A stretch of 64,000 bases of DNA from Streptomyces lavendulae subsp. lavendulae (GTDB taxonomy: Bacteria; Actinomycetota; Actinomycetes; Streptomycetales; Streptomycetaceae), in the NCBI RefSeq assembly GCF_002803845.1, contig NZ_CP024985.1, positions 5,653,501-5,717,500 on the forward strand, read 5' to 3'. Both the position numbers and the translations under genes were made by a program. The notes under the pieces are model-generated. The model did no database searches, had not been told where the DNA came from, and was given only the letters and a program-made list of their open reading frames with translations. Shown here in pieces: positions 41,525-50,611 of the stretch (positions within the stretch are counted from its first letter, which is position 1; each line of letters opens with the position of its first letter).

Positions 41525-41905
41525 ATGCGTACGTGGACCACCGCTCGCGCCACCACCCTCGCCGCCGCCCTCCTGGCCGCCACCGCCTTCGTCCCCGGCA
41601 CCGCCACCGGCGCCCACGCGGCGGGCGCACCGCTCTGCGCCACGGGCGAGCTGTGCCTGTGGTCCAAGCCGGACTTCAAGGGCACCAAGCAGACCTACGA
41701 CCTCAGCACCCTCTCCATCAACAGCTGCACCGCGCTGCCCGCCGGGAACTACCAGTCGCTCATCAACCGGACCGGGCGCCCGGTGACCACGTACCAGTCG
41801 GACGTGTGCGCGGAGACCGGCGAGTTCCAGACCTACCCGGGCGACGGGGTCCTGCTGCCCCAGTCCCCGTACCAGGTCAGGGCGTTCAAGGTGTGGGAGA
41901 CGTAA
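41525..41905 (+). CDS. Secreted peptidase inhibitor family I36-like protein
   Basis: 126 residues, ATG 41525. A signal peptide ends near residue 32 (GAHAAG). The mature part is a small betagamma-crystallin-like fold with LCLWSKPDFKG, SINSCTALPAG and YQSLINRTGRPVTTY, matching the I36/SMI-type metalloprotease inhibitors of Streptomyces. Four Cys probably make two disulfides. It is secreted; the target protease is not known. The gene overlaps the convergent channel gene by 20 bases. Confidence 0.83.
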   Translation: MRTWTTARATTLAAALLAATAFVPGTATGAHAAGAPLCATGELCLWSKPDFKGTKQTYDLSTLSINSCTALPAGNYQSLINRTGRPVTTYQSDVCAETGEFQTYPGDGVLLPQSPYQVRAFKVWET

Positions 41906-42764
41906 CCCCCGCCTGGTCGGCGCAGGACGGGGGAGCGCCGGCGGCGGCCTGGGCGGGCATCGGGCCCGGGCCACTGCCGCCGCCGACGCCGCTCCCGTCC
42001 CCGCCCCCGTCGCCCCTGTCCCCGCCCCCGTCGCCGCCGCCCAGCCGGGCGACCTCGCCCCGCAGCGCCCGTACCTCGTCCTGCAGCTCGCGCAGCACCG
42101 CCAGCTGCAGCCGCTCCACCTGGTCGTCCCGCTCGAAACGGGCGATGAACCAGGCGGCGATGTTCGCCGTCACCACACCGAGCAGGGCGATCCCGGACAG
42201 CATCAGCCCCACCGCGATCAGCCGGCCCAGACCCGTGGTGGGGGAGTGGTCCCCGTACCCGACCGTCGTCATGGTGGTGAAGGACCACCACACCGCGTCG
42301 CCCAGGTTCTTGATGTTCCCCCGCGGGGCGTCCCGCTCCACGCTCAGCACCGCCAGCGAGCCGAACATCAGCAGCCCCACCACGGCCCCGGCCACGTACG
42401 TCGTCAGCCGCACCTGCGGAGCCATCCGGGCCCGCCGGCCCACCAGCATCAGCGTCGCGACCAGCCGCAGCAGCCGCAGCGGCTGCACCAGCGGCAGCAC
42501 CACCGCGGCCAGGTCCAGCCAGTGCGTCCGCACGAACACCCGCCGGTCCGCCGACAGTCCCAGCCGCACCAGGTAGTCCACCGCGAAGGCCGCCCACACC
42601 GCCCACTCCGCGTGCGTACAGGCCCGGTGCACCCCCGGGCCCGCGTCGGGGGCCACGATCGGCACGGCGTAGGCGACGGCGAAGGCCACGGCGAGCACCA
42701 GCAGCGGGACCTGCGTACGGCGCTCCCACCGCGCCTGGCGGGAGGGTTGCTTCATGCCCAGCAT
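41886..42764 (-). CDS. Voltage-gated-type potassium channel
   Basis: 292 residues from ATG 42764 (ATG 42755 also possible). Six-helix layout: S1-S4 at about residues 20-115, with a weakly charged S4 (LRLLRLVATL), S5, the pore helix and filter WWSFTTMTTVGYGD (about 165-178), then S6. After S6 is a coiled coil (ERLQLAVLRELQDEVRAL), followed by a Gly/Asp-rich disordered tail. It should form a tetrameric K+ channel in the cell membrane. The S4 has few Arg, so voltage sensing may be weak. Confidence 0.9.
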   Translation of the reverse strand: MLGMKQPSRQARWERRTQVPLLVLAVAFAVAYAVPIVAPDAGPGVHRACTHAEWAVWAAFAVDYLVRLGLSADRRVFVRTHWLDLAAVVLPLVQPLRLLRLVATLMLVGRRARMAPQVRLTTYVAGAVVGLLMFGSLAVLSVERDAPRGNIKNLGDAVWWSFTTMTTVGYGDHSPTTGLGRLIAVGLMLSGIALLGVVTANIAAWFIARFERDDQVERLQLAVLRELQDEVRALRGEVARLGGGDGGGDRGDGGGDGSGVGGGSGPGPMPAQAAAGAPPSCADQAGVTSPTP

Positions 42765-42780
42765 GGTAAAGAACGAGTAA

Positions 42781-42810
42781 GGGGCGCCGGGACAGGTGTC
42801 CCGACGCCCC
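42781..42810. terminator. Terminator downstream of aceE
   Basis: GGGGCG-C-CGGGACA (42781-42794) pairs with TGTCCCG-A-CGCCCC ending at 42810, interrupted by a single C/A mismatch. It lies between the aceE stop and the channel start, both read leftward. Confidence 0.75.
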
Positions 42811-42843
42811 CTCGGAAAGGGTGAGGCCCCGCCCCGGTGGCGG

Positions 42844-45576
42844 TTAGGCGTCGCCGCCCGCCGCGCCCGGGTCGGCCGCCGTGACGTCCAGCAGCTGGTA
42901 CCGGTCGATCGCCTGCTTCAGCACCGAGCGGTCGATCCTGCCCTCACGGGCCAGCTCGGTGAGCGTCGCCAGGACCACCGACTGGGCGTCGATGTGGAAG
43001 AAGCGCCGCGCCGCGCCGCGCGTGTCGGCGAAACCGAAGCCGTCCGCGCCCAGCGAGGTGTACGTCCCCGGGATCCAGCGCGCGATCTGGTCCGGCACCG
43101 AGCGCATCCAGTCCGAGACCGCCACGAACGGCCCCTCCGCACCCGACAGCTTCCGCGTCACGTACGGGACGCGCTGCTCCTCCTCCGGGTGGAGCAGGTT
43201 GTGCTCGTCCACCTCGACGGCCTCGCGGCGCAGCTCGTTCCAGGAGGTCGCCGACCAGACGTCCGCCCGCACGTTCCAGTCGGCCGCCAGGATCCGCTGC
43301 GCCTCCAGCGCCCACGGCACCGCCACGCCCGAGGCCAGGATCTGCGCCCCGATCGTGCCGGCCGTGCCCGTCGAGACCCGGTGGATGCCCTTGAGGATGC
43401 CGTCGACGTCCACGTCGGCCGGCTCGGCCGGGTGCTGGATCGGCTCGTTGTAGACCGTCAGGTAATAGAAGACGTCCTCGGCGTCGGGGCCGTACATCCG
43501 CCGCAGACCGTCCTTGACGATGTGCGCGATCTCGTAGCCGTAGGCCGGGTCGTACGCCACGCAGCCCGGGTTGGTCGACGCCAGCAGCTGGGAGTGACCG
43601 TCGGCGTGCTGGAGGCCCTCACCCGTGAGGGTGGTCCGGCCGGCGGTCGCGCCGAGGACGAAACCGCGCGCCAGCTGGTCGGCCATCTGCCAGAACTGGT
43701 CACCCGTGCGCTGGAAACCGAACATCGAGTAGAAGACGTAGACCGGGATCAGCGGCTCGCCGTGCGTCGCGTACGCCGAACCGGCGGCGATCAGCGAGGC
43801 CGTGCAGCCCGCCTCCGAGATGCCGTCGTGCAGCATCTGGCCGGTCGGCGACTCCTTGTACGCGAGCAGCAGGTCGCGGTCGACCGCCTCGTACTGCTGG
43901 CCCAGCGGGTTGTAGATCTTGGCGCTCGGGAAGAACGCGTCCATGCCGAAGGTGCGGTACTCGTCGGGGGCGATCAGCACGAAGCGCTTGCCGATCTCCT
44001 TGTCGCGCATCAGGTCCTTCAGGATGCGCACGAACGCCATGGTGGTGGCGATCGACTGGTGCCCCGAGCCCTTCCTGGCCGCCGCGTACGTCGCCTCGCC
44101 CGGCAGCTGCAGCGGCTTGGCGCGCACCACGCGGGTGGGCACGTAGCCGCCCAGCGCGCTGCGGCGGTCGTGCATGTACTGGATCTCGGGCGAGTTGCGG
44201 CCCGGGTGGTAGTACGGCGGTGCGCCGTTCTCCAGCTGCGCGTCGGGGATGGGGATGTGCAGGCGGTCGCGGAAGCGCTTGAGGTCGTCGACCGTCAGCT
44301 TCTTCATCTGGTGCGTGGCGTTGCGGCCCTCGAAGTTCGGGCCCAGCGTCCAGCCCTTGACCGTCTGCGCCAGGATCACCGTCGGCTGGCCCTTGTGGGC
44401 CTTGGCCGCCGCGTAGGCCGCGTAGACCTTCTTGTGGTCGTGACCGCCGCGGCCCAGGTGCTGGATCTGCTGGTCCGTCATGTTCTCGACCATCGCGCGC
44501 AGCCGGTGGTCGCCGCCGAAGAAGTGCTCGCGGACGTAGGCGCCGGACTCGGTGGCGTACGTCTGGAACTGCCCGTCCGGGGTGGAGTTCATCTTGTTGA
44601 CCAGGATGCCGTCGCGGTCCTGGGCCAGCAGCGGGTCCCAGGAGCGGTCCCAGATCAGCTTGATGACGTTCCAGCCGGCGCCGCGGAAGATCGACTCCAG
44701 CTCCTGGATGATCTTCCCGTTGCCGCGCACCGGGCCGTCGAGGCGCTGGAGGTTGCAGTTCACCACGAAGGTCAGGTTGTCCAGGCCCTCGCGCGCGGCG
44801 ATGGACAGCTGGCCCAGCGACTCCGGCTCGTCCATCTCGCCGTCGCCGAGGTACGCCCAGACGTGTGACTTGGAGGTGTCGGCGATCCCGCGCGCCTCCA
44901 TGTACCGGTTCATCCGGGCCTGGTAGATCGCGCCGAGGGGGCCGAGGCCCATCGAGACGGTCGGGAACTCCCAGAAGTCCGGCATCAGCCGCGGGTGCGG
45001 GTAGCTGGACAGCCCGTACGGGGCCTTCGACTTCTCCTGCCGGAACGCGTCGAGCTGCTGCTCGGTGAGCCGGTCCAGGAGGTAGGCGCGGGCGTAGATG
45101 CCGGGGGAGGCGTGGCCCTGGAAGAAGATCTGGTCGCCGCCGTCGCCCTCGTCCTTGCCCCGGAAGAAGTGGTTGAAGCCCACGTCGTAGAGGGAGGCGG
45201 AGGAGGCGAAGGTCGCGATGTGGCCGCCGACACCGATGCCGGGACGCTGGGCGCGCGAGACCATGACGGCGGCGTTCCAGCGGGTGGCGTTGAGGACCTT
45301 GCGCTCGATCTCCTCGTTGCCGGGGAAGAAGGGCTCGTCCTTGGTGGCGATCGTGTTGACGTAGTCCGAGCTGCGCATCTCGGGCACGGCCACGCGCTTC
45401 TCGCGGGCCCGCTCGATCAGCCTCAGCATCAGGTAACGGGCCCGTTCACGGCCCCGCTCGTCGATGGCGGCGTCCAGGGAGTCGAGCCACTCCTGCGTCT
45501 CCTCCGGATCGAAGTCCGGGACCTGGCTCGGCAGGCCGCCAATGATGATCGGATTGCGATCGGATGCGGAAGCCAC
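42844..45576 (-). CDS. aceE: Pyruvate dehydrogenase E1 component, homodimeric (AceE)
   Basis: 910 residues, GTG start at 45576. This is the large single-chain E1 of actinobacteria and proteobacteria. The thiamine diphosphate site is in WAYLGDGEMDEPES followed by NLTFVVNCNLQRLDGPVRGN; FASSASLYDVGFNHFF and QGHASPGIYARAYL belong to the N-terminal half, and the transketolase-like C-terminal domains include TTLTGEGLQHADGHS. It decarboxylates pyruvate and passes acetyl to E2 lipoyl. The lipoyl and E3 genes are not next to it. It stands as a single gene with a long leader. Confidence 0.97.
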   Translation of the reverse strand: MASASDRNPIIIGGLPSQVPDFDPEETQEWLDSLDAAIDERGRERARYLMLRLIERAREKRVAVPEMRSSDYVNTIATKDEPFFPGNEEIERKVLNATRWNAAVMVSRAQRPGIGVGGHIATFASSASLYDVGFNHFFRGKDEGDGGDQIFFQGHASPGIYARAYLLDRLTEQQLDAFRQEKSKAPYGLSSYPHPRLMPDFWEFPTVSMGLGPLGAIYQARMNRYMEARGIADTSKSHVWAYLGDGEMDEPESLGQLSIAAREGLDNLTFVVNCNLQRLDGPVRGNGKIIQELESIFRGAGWNVIKLIWDRSWDPLLAQDRDGILVNKMNSTPDGQFQTYATESGAYVREHFFGGDHRLRAMVENMTDQQIQHLGRGGHDHKKVYAAYAAAKAHKGQPTVILAQTVKGWTLGPNFEGRNATHQMKKLTVDDLKRFRDRLHIPIPDAQLENGAPPYYHPGRNSPEIQYMHDRRSALGGYVPTRVVRAKPLQLPGEATYAAARKGSGHQSIATTMAFVRILKDLMRDKEIGKRFVLIAPDEYRTFGMDAFFPSAKIYNPLGQQYEAVDRDLLLAYKESPTGQMLHDGISEAGCTASLIAAGSAYATHGEPLIPVYVFYSMFGFQRTGDQFWQMADQLARGFVLGATAGRTTLTGEGLQHADGHSQLLASTNPGCVAYDPAYGYEIAHIVKDGLRRMYGPDAEDVFYYLTVYNEPIQHPAEPADVDVDGILKGIHRVSTGTAGTIGAQILASGVAVPWALEAQRILAADWNVRADVWSATSWNELRREAVEVDEHNLLHPEEEQRVPYVTRKLSGAEGPFVAVSDWMRSVPDQIARWIPGTYTSLGADGFGFADTRGAARRFFHIDAQSVVLATLTELAREGRIDRSVLKQAIDRYQLLDVTAADPGAAGGDA

Positions 45577-46013
45577 GCTGTTCCTTCGCTGTCGGGGGAG
45601 TCGTGCCTTGGGTCGCCGCCTCCCATGGTCTTACGCCCGGCCGAAATCTTCACCTCTACCACTGGGTAACACCTGGAGCGGGGAAGGAGCGGCCGCCCGG
45701 CCCGGCCGGGGGTCCAGCCGAATCGCAACCTTACGCCCAGGACGATCACCGGGTTCGTAAGGCCGTTCGTCCCTCAAACAGGTAGGAAAGTCCTCATGCG
45801 ATGCCGAATGAGCTGGAATGGTGTGGGATGAATCACGAGTGGTGCACCGGGGAACCCTGAAAGTTGCGGCGAGACGGCCGCAATCGTCACCGTTTCGACG
45901 GTCTCGGCGGCCGGGTACTTGCGCGATCCGCCGCTCCCGTGTGGACTACGCCCAATGCTGCGCGTACGCGCGCCGCCGAAAGACATTCACCGAACATGAG
46001 CAGGAGGCACCCC
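45577..46013. promoter_or_regulatory. 437-base divergent region between aceE and the DUF3052 gene
   Basis: No gene is supported here. The stretch must contain two outward promoters. CTTACGCCC occurs twice (about 45642 and 45731), and the right half is relatively AT-rich (near 45790-45840). A GC-rich inverted run, CCGCCCGGCCCGGCCGGG, lies at about 45692. No known riboswitch or operator was recognised. Confidence 0.45.
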
Positions 46014-46439
46014 GTGAGCGCGACCGCGGACCACGCGGAGAGCCTGGCCGCCCGGCTGGGTTTCCAGTCCGAACAGGTGGTCCAGGAGATCGGCTACGAC
46101 GACGACGTCGATCAGGAATTCCGTGACGCCGTCGAGAAGCTCGTCAGCGAGCTCGCCGACGAGGACTACGACGACGTCGCCGACGCGGTGCTGTTGTGGT
46201 TCCGCGACGAGGACGGCGATCTGACGGACGCCCTGGTCGATGCGACCGAGCTGGTCGAGGACGGCGCACTGATCCTGCTGCTGACCCCCAAGACGGGCCG
46301 CGACGGCTACGTCGAGGCCAGTGACATCAGCGAGGCCGCCGAGACGGCCGGCCTCTCGCTTGCCAAGGGCCTGCCCGTCGGCAAGGAGTGGACCTCCACC
46401 AAGCTGGTGACGCCGAAGGCCGCCAAGGCCAAGCGCTGA
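46014..46439 (+). CDS. DUF3052 protein
   Basis: 141 residues, GTG at 46014 after CAGGAGG. It is strongly acidic, with LGFQSEQVVQEIGYDDDVD, DADEDYDDV-type stretches and a basic end (TPKAAKAKR). DUF3052 is a small actinobacterial family; in Mycobacterium and Streptomyces it lies divergent from aceE as here. Structure prediction and function are not certain; a small GTPase-binding or regulatory protein has been suggested by its fold, which I cannot confirm. A strong terminator follows. Confidence 0.85.
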   Translation: MSATADHAESLAARLGFQSEQVVQEIGYDDDVDQEFRDAVEKLVSELADEDYDDVADAVLLWFRDEDGDLTDALVDATELVEDGALILLLTPKTGRDGYVEASDISEAAETAGLSLAKGLPVGKEWTSTKLVTPKAAKAKR

Positions 46440-46462
46440 GCCGTACTCCGCACCCCAGCGGA

Positions 46463-46508
46463 CGCACACCCCGCCGACCCGGATCACCCGGTGTCGGCGG
46501 GGTGTGCG
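46463..46508 (+). terminator. Strong terminator after the DUF3052 gene
   Basis: CGCACACCCCGCCGAC (46463-46478) pairs with 46493-46508; 16 perfect base pairs. Confidence 0.85.
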
Positions 46509-46591
46509 CGTTCCGCGCACCGGTGCCCGCCTAGGCTGGGTCTCACCCGAACAGCCCCCTGCTGGAACGCAGGAACGAAGGGATGCGAAAC

Positions 46592-47050
46592 ATGGCGATC
46601 GAGGTCGGAAACAAGGCCCCGGACTTCGAGCTCAAGGACAACCACGGCGCCACCGTGCGGCTCTCCGACTTCCGGGGGGAGAAGGCCGTGGTGCTGCTCT
46701 TCTACCCGTTCGCCTTCACCGGCGTGTGCACCGGCGAGCTGTGCGAGCTGCGCGACCAGCTGCCCCGCTTCCAGAACGACGACGTGCAGCTCCTGGCCGT
46801 GTCCAACGACTCCGTGCCGACCCTGCGGGTCTTCGGCGAGCAGGAGGGCCTGGACTACCCGCTGCTGTCCGACTTCTGGCCGCACGGCGAGACCTCCCGC
46901 GCCTACGGCGTCTTCGACGAGGACAAGGGCTGCGCGGTCCGCGGCACCTTCGTCATCGACAAGGAGGGTGTCGTGCGCTGGAGCGTCGTCAACGGGCTGC
47001 CCGACGCGCGTGACCTGAACGAGTACATCAAGGCCCTCGACAGCCTCTGA
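46592..47050 (+). CDS. AhpE-like peroxiredoxin
   Basis: 152 residues from ATG 46592 (MAIEVGNKAPDF); ATG 46583 would add three residues. The peroxidatic Cys is in FYPFAFTGVCTGELCEL (about 45), with the Pro-Thr neighbours of the AhpE/Prx fold. A second Cys follows four residues later, and one more near GCAVRGTFVID. It reduces peroxides and peroxynitrite in the cytoplasm. It stands at the border of the Ter stress island, but a hairpin separates it from terD. Confidence 0.88.
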   Translation: MAIEVGNKAPDFELKDNHGATVRLSDFRGEKAVVLLFYPFAFTGVCTGELCELRDQLPRFQNDDVQLLAVSNDSVPTLRVFGEQEGLDYPLLSDFWPHGETSRAYGVFDEDKGCAVRGTFVIDKEGVVRWSVVNGLPDARDLNEYIKALDSL

Positions 47051-47061
47051 GGCCCGCGACG

Positions 47062-47087
47062 TTCCCGCGGCGGGCCCGTCGCGGGAA
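47062..47087 (+). terminator. Hairpin after the peroxiredoxin gene
   Basis: TTCCCGCG (47062-47069) pairs with CGCGGGAA (47080-47087), followed by AACAG. Confidence 0.6.
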
Positions 47088-47188
47088 AACAGCCTGCGGG
47101 CGGGAACCCGTCACTAGGATCGAAGCGTTGATCCAGGTAGCAACCGCACGACGGGGCTCCGCCCCACACACATACCAATGGAGGACCC

Positions 47189-47764
47189 GTGGGAGTCAGC
47201 CTCAGCAAGGGCGGCAACGTCTCGCTGACCAAGGCCGCGCCTAACCTGACGGCGGTCATCGTCGGTCTGGGCTGGGACGCTCGCACCACCACCGGTGTCG
47301 ACTTCGACCTCGACGCCAGCGCGATCCTGACCAACGACCAGGGCAAGGTCGCCAACGACTCGAACTTCGTGTTCTTCAACAACCTGAAGAGCCCGGACGG
47401 CTCGGTGGAGCACACCGGTGACAACACCACCGGTGAGGGCGAGGGCGACGACGAGGCCATCAAGGTCAACCTCGCCGGCGTCCCGGCCGATGTCGCCAAG
47501 ATCGTCTTCCCCGTCTCGATCTACGAGGCCGAGAGCCGCCAGCAGAGCTTCGGCCAGGTCCGCAACGCCTACATCCGCGTCGTGAACCAGGCCGACAACA
47601 GCGAGCTGGCCCGCTACGACCTCTCCGAGGACGCCTCGACCGAGACCGCCATGGTCTTCGGCGAGCTGTACCGCAACGGCGCGGAGTGGAAGTTCCGTGC
47701 CATCGGCCAGGGCTACGCCTCGGGCCTGCGCGGCATCGCGCAGGACTTCGGCGTCAACGTCTGA
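47189..47764 (+). CDS. terD: TerD-family tellurium/stress resistance protein (copy 1)
   Basis: 191 residues, GTG 47189 after GGAGGACC. It begins GVSLSKGGNVSLTKAAPNL, the TerD mark, with GWDARTTTGVDFDLDASAI, where the acidic residues bind Ca2+, and GDNTTGEGEGDDEAI as the second calcium loop. TerD proteins are cytoplasmic calcium-binding beta-sandwiches that assemble under the membrane in Ter systems. A close copy follows at 47901. Confidence 0.95.
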   Translation: MGVSLSKGGNVSLTKAAPNLTAVIVGLGWDARTTTGVDFDLDASAILTNDQGKVANDSNFVFFNNLKSPDGSVEHTGDNTTGEGEGDDEAIKVNLAGVPADVAKIVFPVSIYEAESRQQSFGQVRNAYIRVVNQADNSELARYDLSEDASTETAMVFGELYRNGAEWKFRAIGQGYASGLRGIAQDFGVNV

Positions 47765-47770
47765 GCCGAT

Positions 47771-47834
47771 TCCGGGCCCGAGCCCGGAGCAAGTCCGTCC
47801 GTCCGGCGCCGTGCACCCGTGTGTACGGCGCCGG
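47771..47834 (+). terminator. Two hairpins between the TerD copies
   Basis: TCCGGGC (47771-47777) pairs with GCCCGGA (47782-47788), and CCGGCGCCGT (47803-47812) pairs with ACGGCGCCGG (47825-47834). They separate the two terD genes and suggest separate control. Confidence 0.65.
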
Positions 47835-47900
47835 TCCGGCTTTGCCACCATGTGCAGGTGGCCGTGCCACACCACCACGTCGTCCGGGGAGGACCACATC

Positions 47901-48476
47901 ATGGGCGTCACACTCGCCAAGGGGGGCAACGTCTCCCTGTCCAAGGCCGCACCCAACCTCACCCGGGTCCTGGTCGGTCTCGGATGGGACGCGCGCTCGA
48001 CCACGGGGGCGGACTTCGACCTCGACGCGAGCGCGCTGCTGTGCAACAGCGGCCGGGTGCTCGGGGACGAGTACTTCGTCTTCTACAACAACCTCAAGAG
48101 CCCCGAGGGCTCCGTCGAACACACCGGGGACAACCTCACCGGCGAGGGTGAAGGCGACGACGAGTCGATCATCATCGATCTCACCAAGGTCCCGGCCCAG
48201 GTCGACAAGATCGTCTTTCCGGTCTCGATCCACGAGGCGGACACCCGCCGGCAGAGCTTCGGCCAGGTGAGCAACGCCTTCATCCGTGTGGTGAACATGG
48301 CGGACGACCAGGAACTCGCCCGTTACGACCTGACCGAGGACGCCTCCAGCGAAACGGCGATGATCTTCGGCGAGGTCTACCGGTACGGCGGGGAATGGAA
48401 GTTCCGTGCGGTAGGCCAGGGGTACGCGTCGGGCCTGCGGGGCATCGCTCTAGACTTCGGGGTCAACGTTTCGTAA
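47901..48476 (+). CDS. terD: TerD-family protein (copy 2)
   Basis: 191 residues, ATG 47901 after GGGGAGGACC. It keeps the same calcium loops as copy 1 (DFDLDASALL, GDNLTGEGEGDDESI) and a nearly identical C-terminal GQGYASGLRGIALDFGVNV. The two are clearly recent duplicates, but copy 2 carries a Cys in place of copy 1's Thr/Asn region. It is followed after 19 bases by the DUF475 membrane protein, so it is likely co-transcribed with it. Confidence 0.95.
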   Translation: MGVTLAKGGNVSLSKAAPNLTRVLVGLGWDARSTTGADFDLDASALLCNSGRVLGDEYFVFYNNLKSPEGSVEHTGDNLTGEGEGDDESIIIDLTKVPAQVDKIVFPVSIHEADTRRQSFGQVSNAFIRVVNMADDQELARYDLTEDASSETAMIFGEVYRYGGEWKFRAVGQGYASGLRGIALDFGVNVS

Positions 48477-48495
48477 AGCCGTACAAGACGATGGG

Positions 48496-49638
48496 GTGCC
48501 AGTGGTTCTCAAAACCTTCGGCTGGTCGTTCGCAGTCACTGCGCTCGGTCTGGCCGCTGCGGTGTTCTACGGGGGATGGCCCGCTTTTGGGATCGTGGCG
48601 ATCCTGTCGATCCTGGAGATCTCGCTCTCCTTCGACAATGCGGTGGTCAACGCCGGAATCCTGAAGAAGATGAATGCCTTCTGGCAGAAGATCTTCCTCA
48701 CCGTCGGTGTCCTCATCGCCGTCTTCGGCATGCGCCTGGTCTTCCCCGTGGTCATCGTGGCCATCAGTGCGAAGATCGGGCCCATCGAGGCCGTCGATCT
48801 CGCGATGAACGACAAGGACATGTACCAGCAGCTGGTCACGGACGCTCACCCGTCCATCGCGGCCTTCGGCGGCATGTTCCTCCTGATGATCTTCCTCGAC
48901 TTCATTTTCGAGGACCGTGACATCAAGTGGCTCGCCTGGCTGGAGCGTCCGCTCGCCAAGCTCGGCAAGATCGACATGCTGTCCGCGTGCATCGCGCTGA
49001 TCATCCTGGTCATCACCTCGATGACCTTCGCCACCCACGCCCACCAGCACGGCGGCGCCCATGTGGACAAGGCCCAGACCGTCCTGGTCTCCGGTGTCCT
49101 CGGCCTGATCACCTACATGATCGTCGGCGGTCTCTCCGGCTACTTCGAGAACAAGCTGGAGGAAGAGGAGGAAGCCGAACACGAGGCCGAGGAAGAGGCC
49201 AAGAAGAGCGGCAAGCCCGTCTCGGCCGTGGTCATGGCCGGCAAGGCCGCGTTCTTCATGTTCCTCTACCTCGAAGTCCTCGACGCCTCCTTCTCCTTCG
49301 ACGGGGTCATCGGCGCCTTCGCCATCACCAACGACATCGTGCTCATGGCCCTCGGCCTCGGCATCGGTGCCATGTACGTCCGCTCGCTGACGGTCTACCT
49401 GGTCCGCCAGGGCACCCTCGACGACTACGTCTACCTGGAGCACGGCGCGCACTACGCGATCGGCGCCCTCGCCGTGATCCTCCTCGTCACCATCCAGTAC
49501 GAGATCAACGAGATCATCACCGGTCTCGTCGGCGTCGTGCTCATCGCCTGGTCCTTCTGGTCCTCGGTGCGCCGCAACAACCGCCTGGCCGCCGAGGGCG
49601 GCGACGGCGCGCAGGCGGAGGTCGGGGCCGGGGTGTGA
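48496..49638 (+). CDS. DUF475 TerC-like integral membrane protein
   Basis: 380 residues, GTG 48496 (GTG 48502 also possible). Nine or so membrane helices with the TerC-type acidic motif LEISLSFDNAVVNAG (about 40-54) repeated in inverted form as LEVLDASFSFDGVIGAF (about 260-276). The Asp/Glu residues inside the membrane suggest metal ion transport. A charged cytoplasmic loop lies between (EEEEEAEHEAEEEAKK). TerC proteins act with TerD in the Ter membrane complex; the gene order here supports that. Confidence 0.92.
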   Translation: MPVVLKTFGWSFAVTALGLAAAVFYGGWPAFGIVAILSILEISLSFDNAVVNAGILKKMNAFWQKIFLTVGVLIAVFGMRLVFPVVIVAISAKIGPIEAVDLAMNDKDMYQQLVTDAHPSIAAFGGMFLLMIFLDFIFEDRDIKWLAWLERPLAKLGKIDMLSACIALIILVITSMTFATHAHQHGGAHVDKAQTVLVSGVLGLITYMIVGGLSGYFENKLEEEEEAEHEAEEEAKKSGKPVSAVVMAGKAAFFMFLYLEVLDASFSFDGVIGAFAITNDIVLMALGLGIGAMYVRSLTVYLVRQGTLDDYVYLEHGAHYAIGALAVILLVTIQYEINEIITGLVGVVLIAWSFWSSVRRNNRLAAEGGDGAQAEVGAGV

Positions 49639-49687
49639 CCCGGCCCTGATTGCGGAACGCTTTCCACAGAACCGTTTCGGTTTCGAC

Positions 49688-49727
49688 GGGGCGGCCGCGC
49701 GGATCCATCGGACCGCGTGGCCGCCCC
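49688..49727 (+). terminator. Hairpin after the DUF475 gene
   Basis: GGGGCGGCC (49688-49696) pairs with GGCCGCCCC (49719-49727), with an inner GCGG/CCGC pair. Confidence 0.7.
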
Positions 49728-49781
49728 GCCGCACATCCACGGCATCCGGCGCACGTACGGACCGACCTGGGGGGTTGGGAC

Positions 49782-50522
49782 ATGGGGTTCTTCGACGGGA
49801 TCAGGGGCGCGCGCGCCATGGGGTTCGACTCGGGCCAGGCGTCGTCGAACGCCATCGAGCTGACCAGGCGGCATCCGACGGTCTCGCTCACCAAACAGCA
49901 GGCGGTCCACGGCAACCTCCGCGTGAACCTCTCCTGGCGGATGCGCACCTCCGACATCGGAGGCCGCTCCGGGCAGAGCGGGCAGCTGCTGCGGCACCCG
50001 TTCAAGCTGTTCAAGCCCGACATGGTGCAGGCGCACACCCAGGGCATGGTCAACGTCGACCTGGACATGGGCTGCCTCTACGAGCTGACCGACGGCACCC
50101 GGGGCGCGGTGCAGCCCCTGGGCAACCTGCTGGGCGACCTCAACGACCCGCCGTTCGTCAAGCTCAGCGGCGACGACCGCTTCGGCTCGGGCTCCGGGGA
50201 GACGCTGTACGTCAACCTCGACCACGCCGAGGAGATCAAACGGCTGCTCGTCTTCGTCTACATCTACGACCAGACGCCGGCCTTCGACCGGACCCACGCC
50301 CTGGTCACCCTCTACCCGACCGCCGGGCCGCGGATAGAGATCCCGCTGGACGAACGGCACCCGCAGGCCCGCTCCTGCGCGGTGGTCTCCCTGGCGAACG
50401 TCAAGGGAGAGCTGATCGTCCGCCGCGAGGTCAAGTTCGTCTACGGGTTCCAGGCGGAGCTGGACCGGCTGTACGGGTGGGGCCTGCAGTGGGGGCGGGG
50501 CTACAAGAGCACCAAGGCCTGA
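49782..50522 (+). CDS. TerD-related tellurium resistance protein
   Basis: 246 residues, ATG 49782. It starts GFFDGIRGARAMGFDSG, then HPTVSLTKQQAVHGNLRVNLSW, a TerD-like sandwich with an N-terminal extension. The calcium loop is altered (MVNVDLDMGCLYEL), and the C-terminus VRREVKFVYGFQAELDRLYGWG is conserved in Streptomyces. Part of the Ter island, transcribed alone after a hairpin; convergent with the next TerD-family gene. Confidence 0.85.
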   Translation: MGFFDGIRGARAMGFDSGQASSNAIELTRRHPTVSLTKQQAVHGNLRVNLSWRMRTSDIGGRSGQSGQLLRHPFKLFKPDMVQAHTQGMVNVDLDMGCLYELTDGTRGAVQPLGNLLGDLNDPPFVKLSGDDRFGSGSGETLYVNLDHAEEIKRLLVFVYIYDQTPAFDRTHALVTLYPTAGPRIEIPLDERHPQARSCAVVSLANVKGELIVRREVKFVYGFQAELDRLYGWGLQWGRGYKSTKA

Positions 50523-50611
50523 CCGGCCGTACCGCGCCTACCGGCCCCGCCCCTACCGGCTCCGCTCCACCGGCCCCGCTCCACCGGCCCCGCCCGTCCG
50601 CGGCGGGCCGC

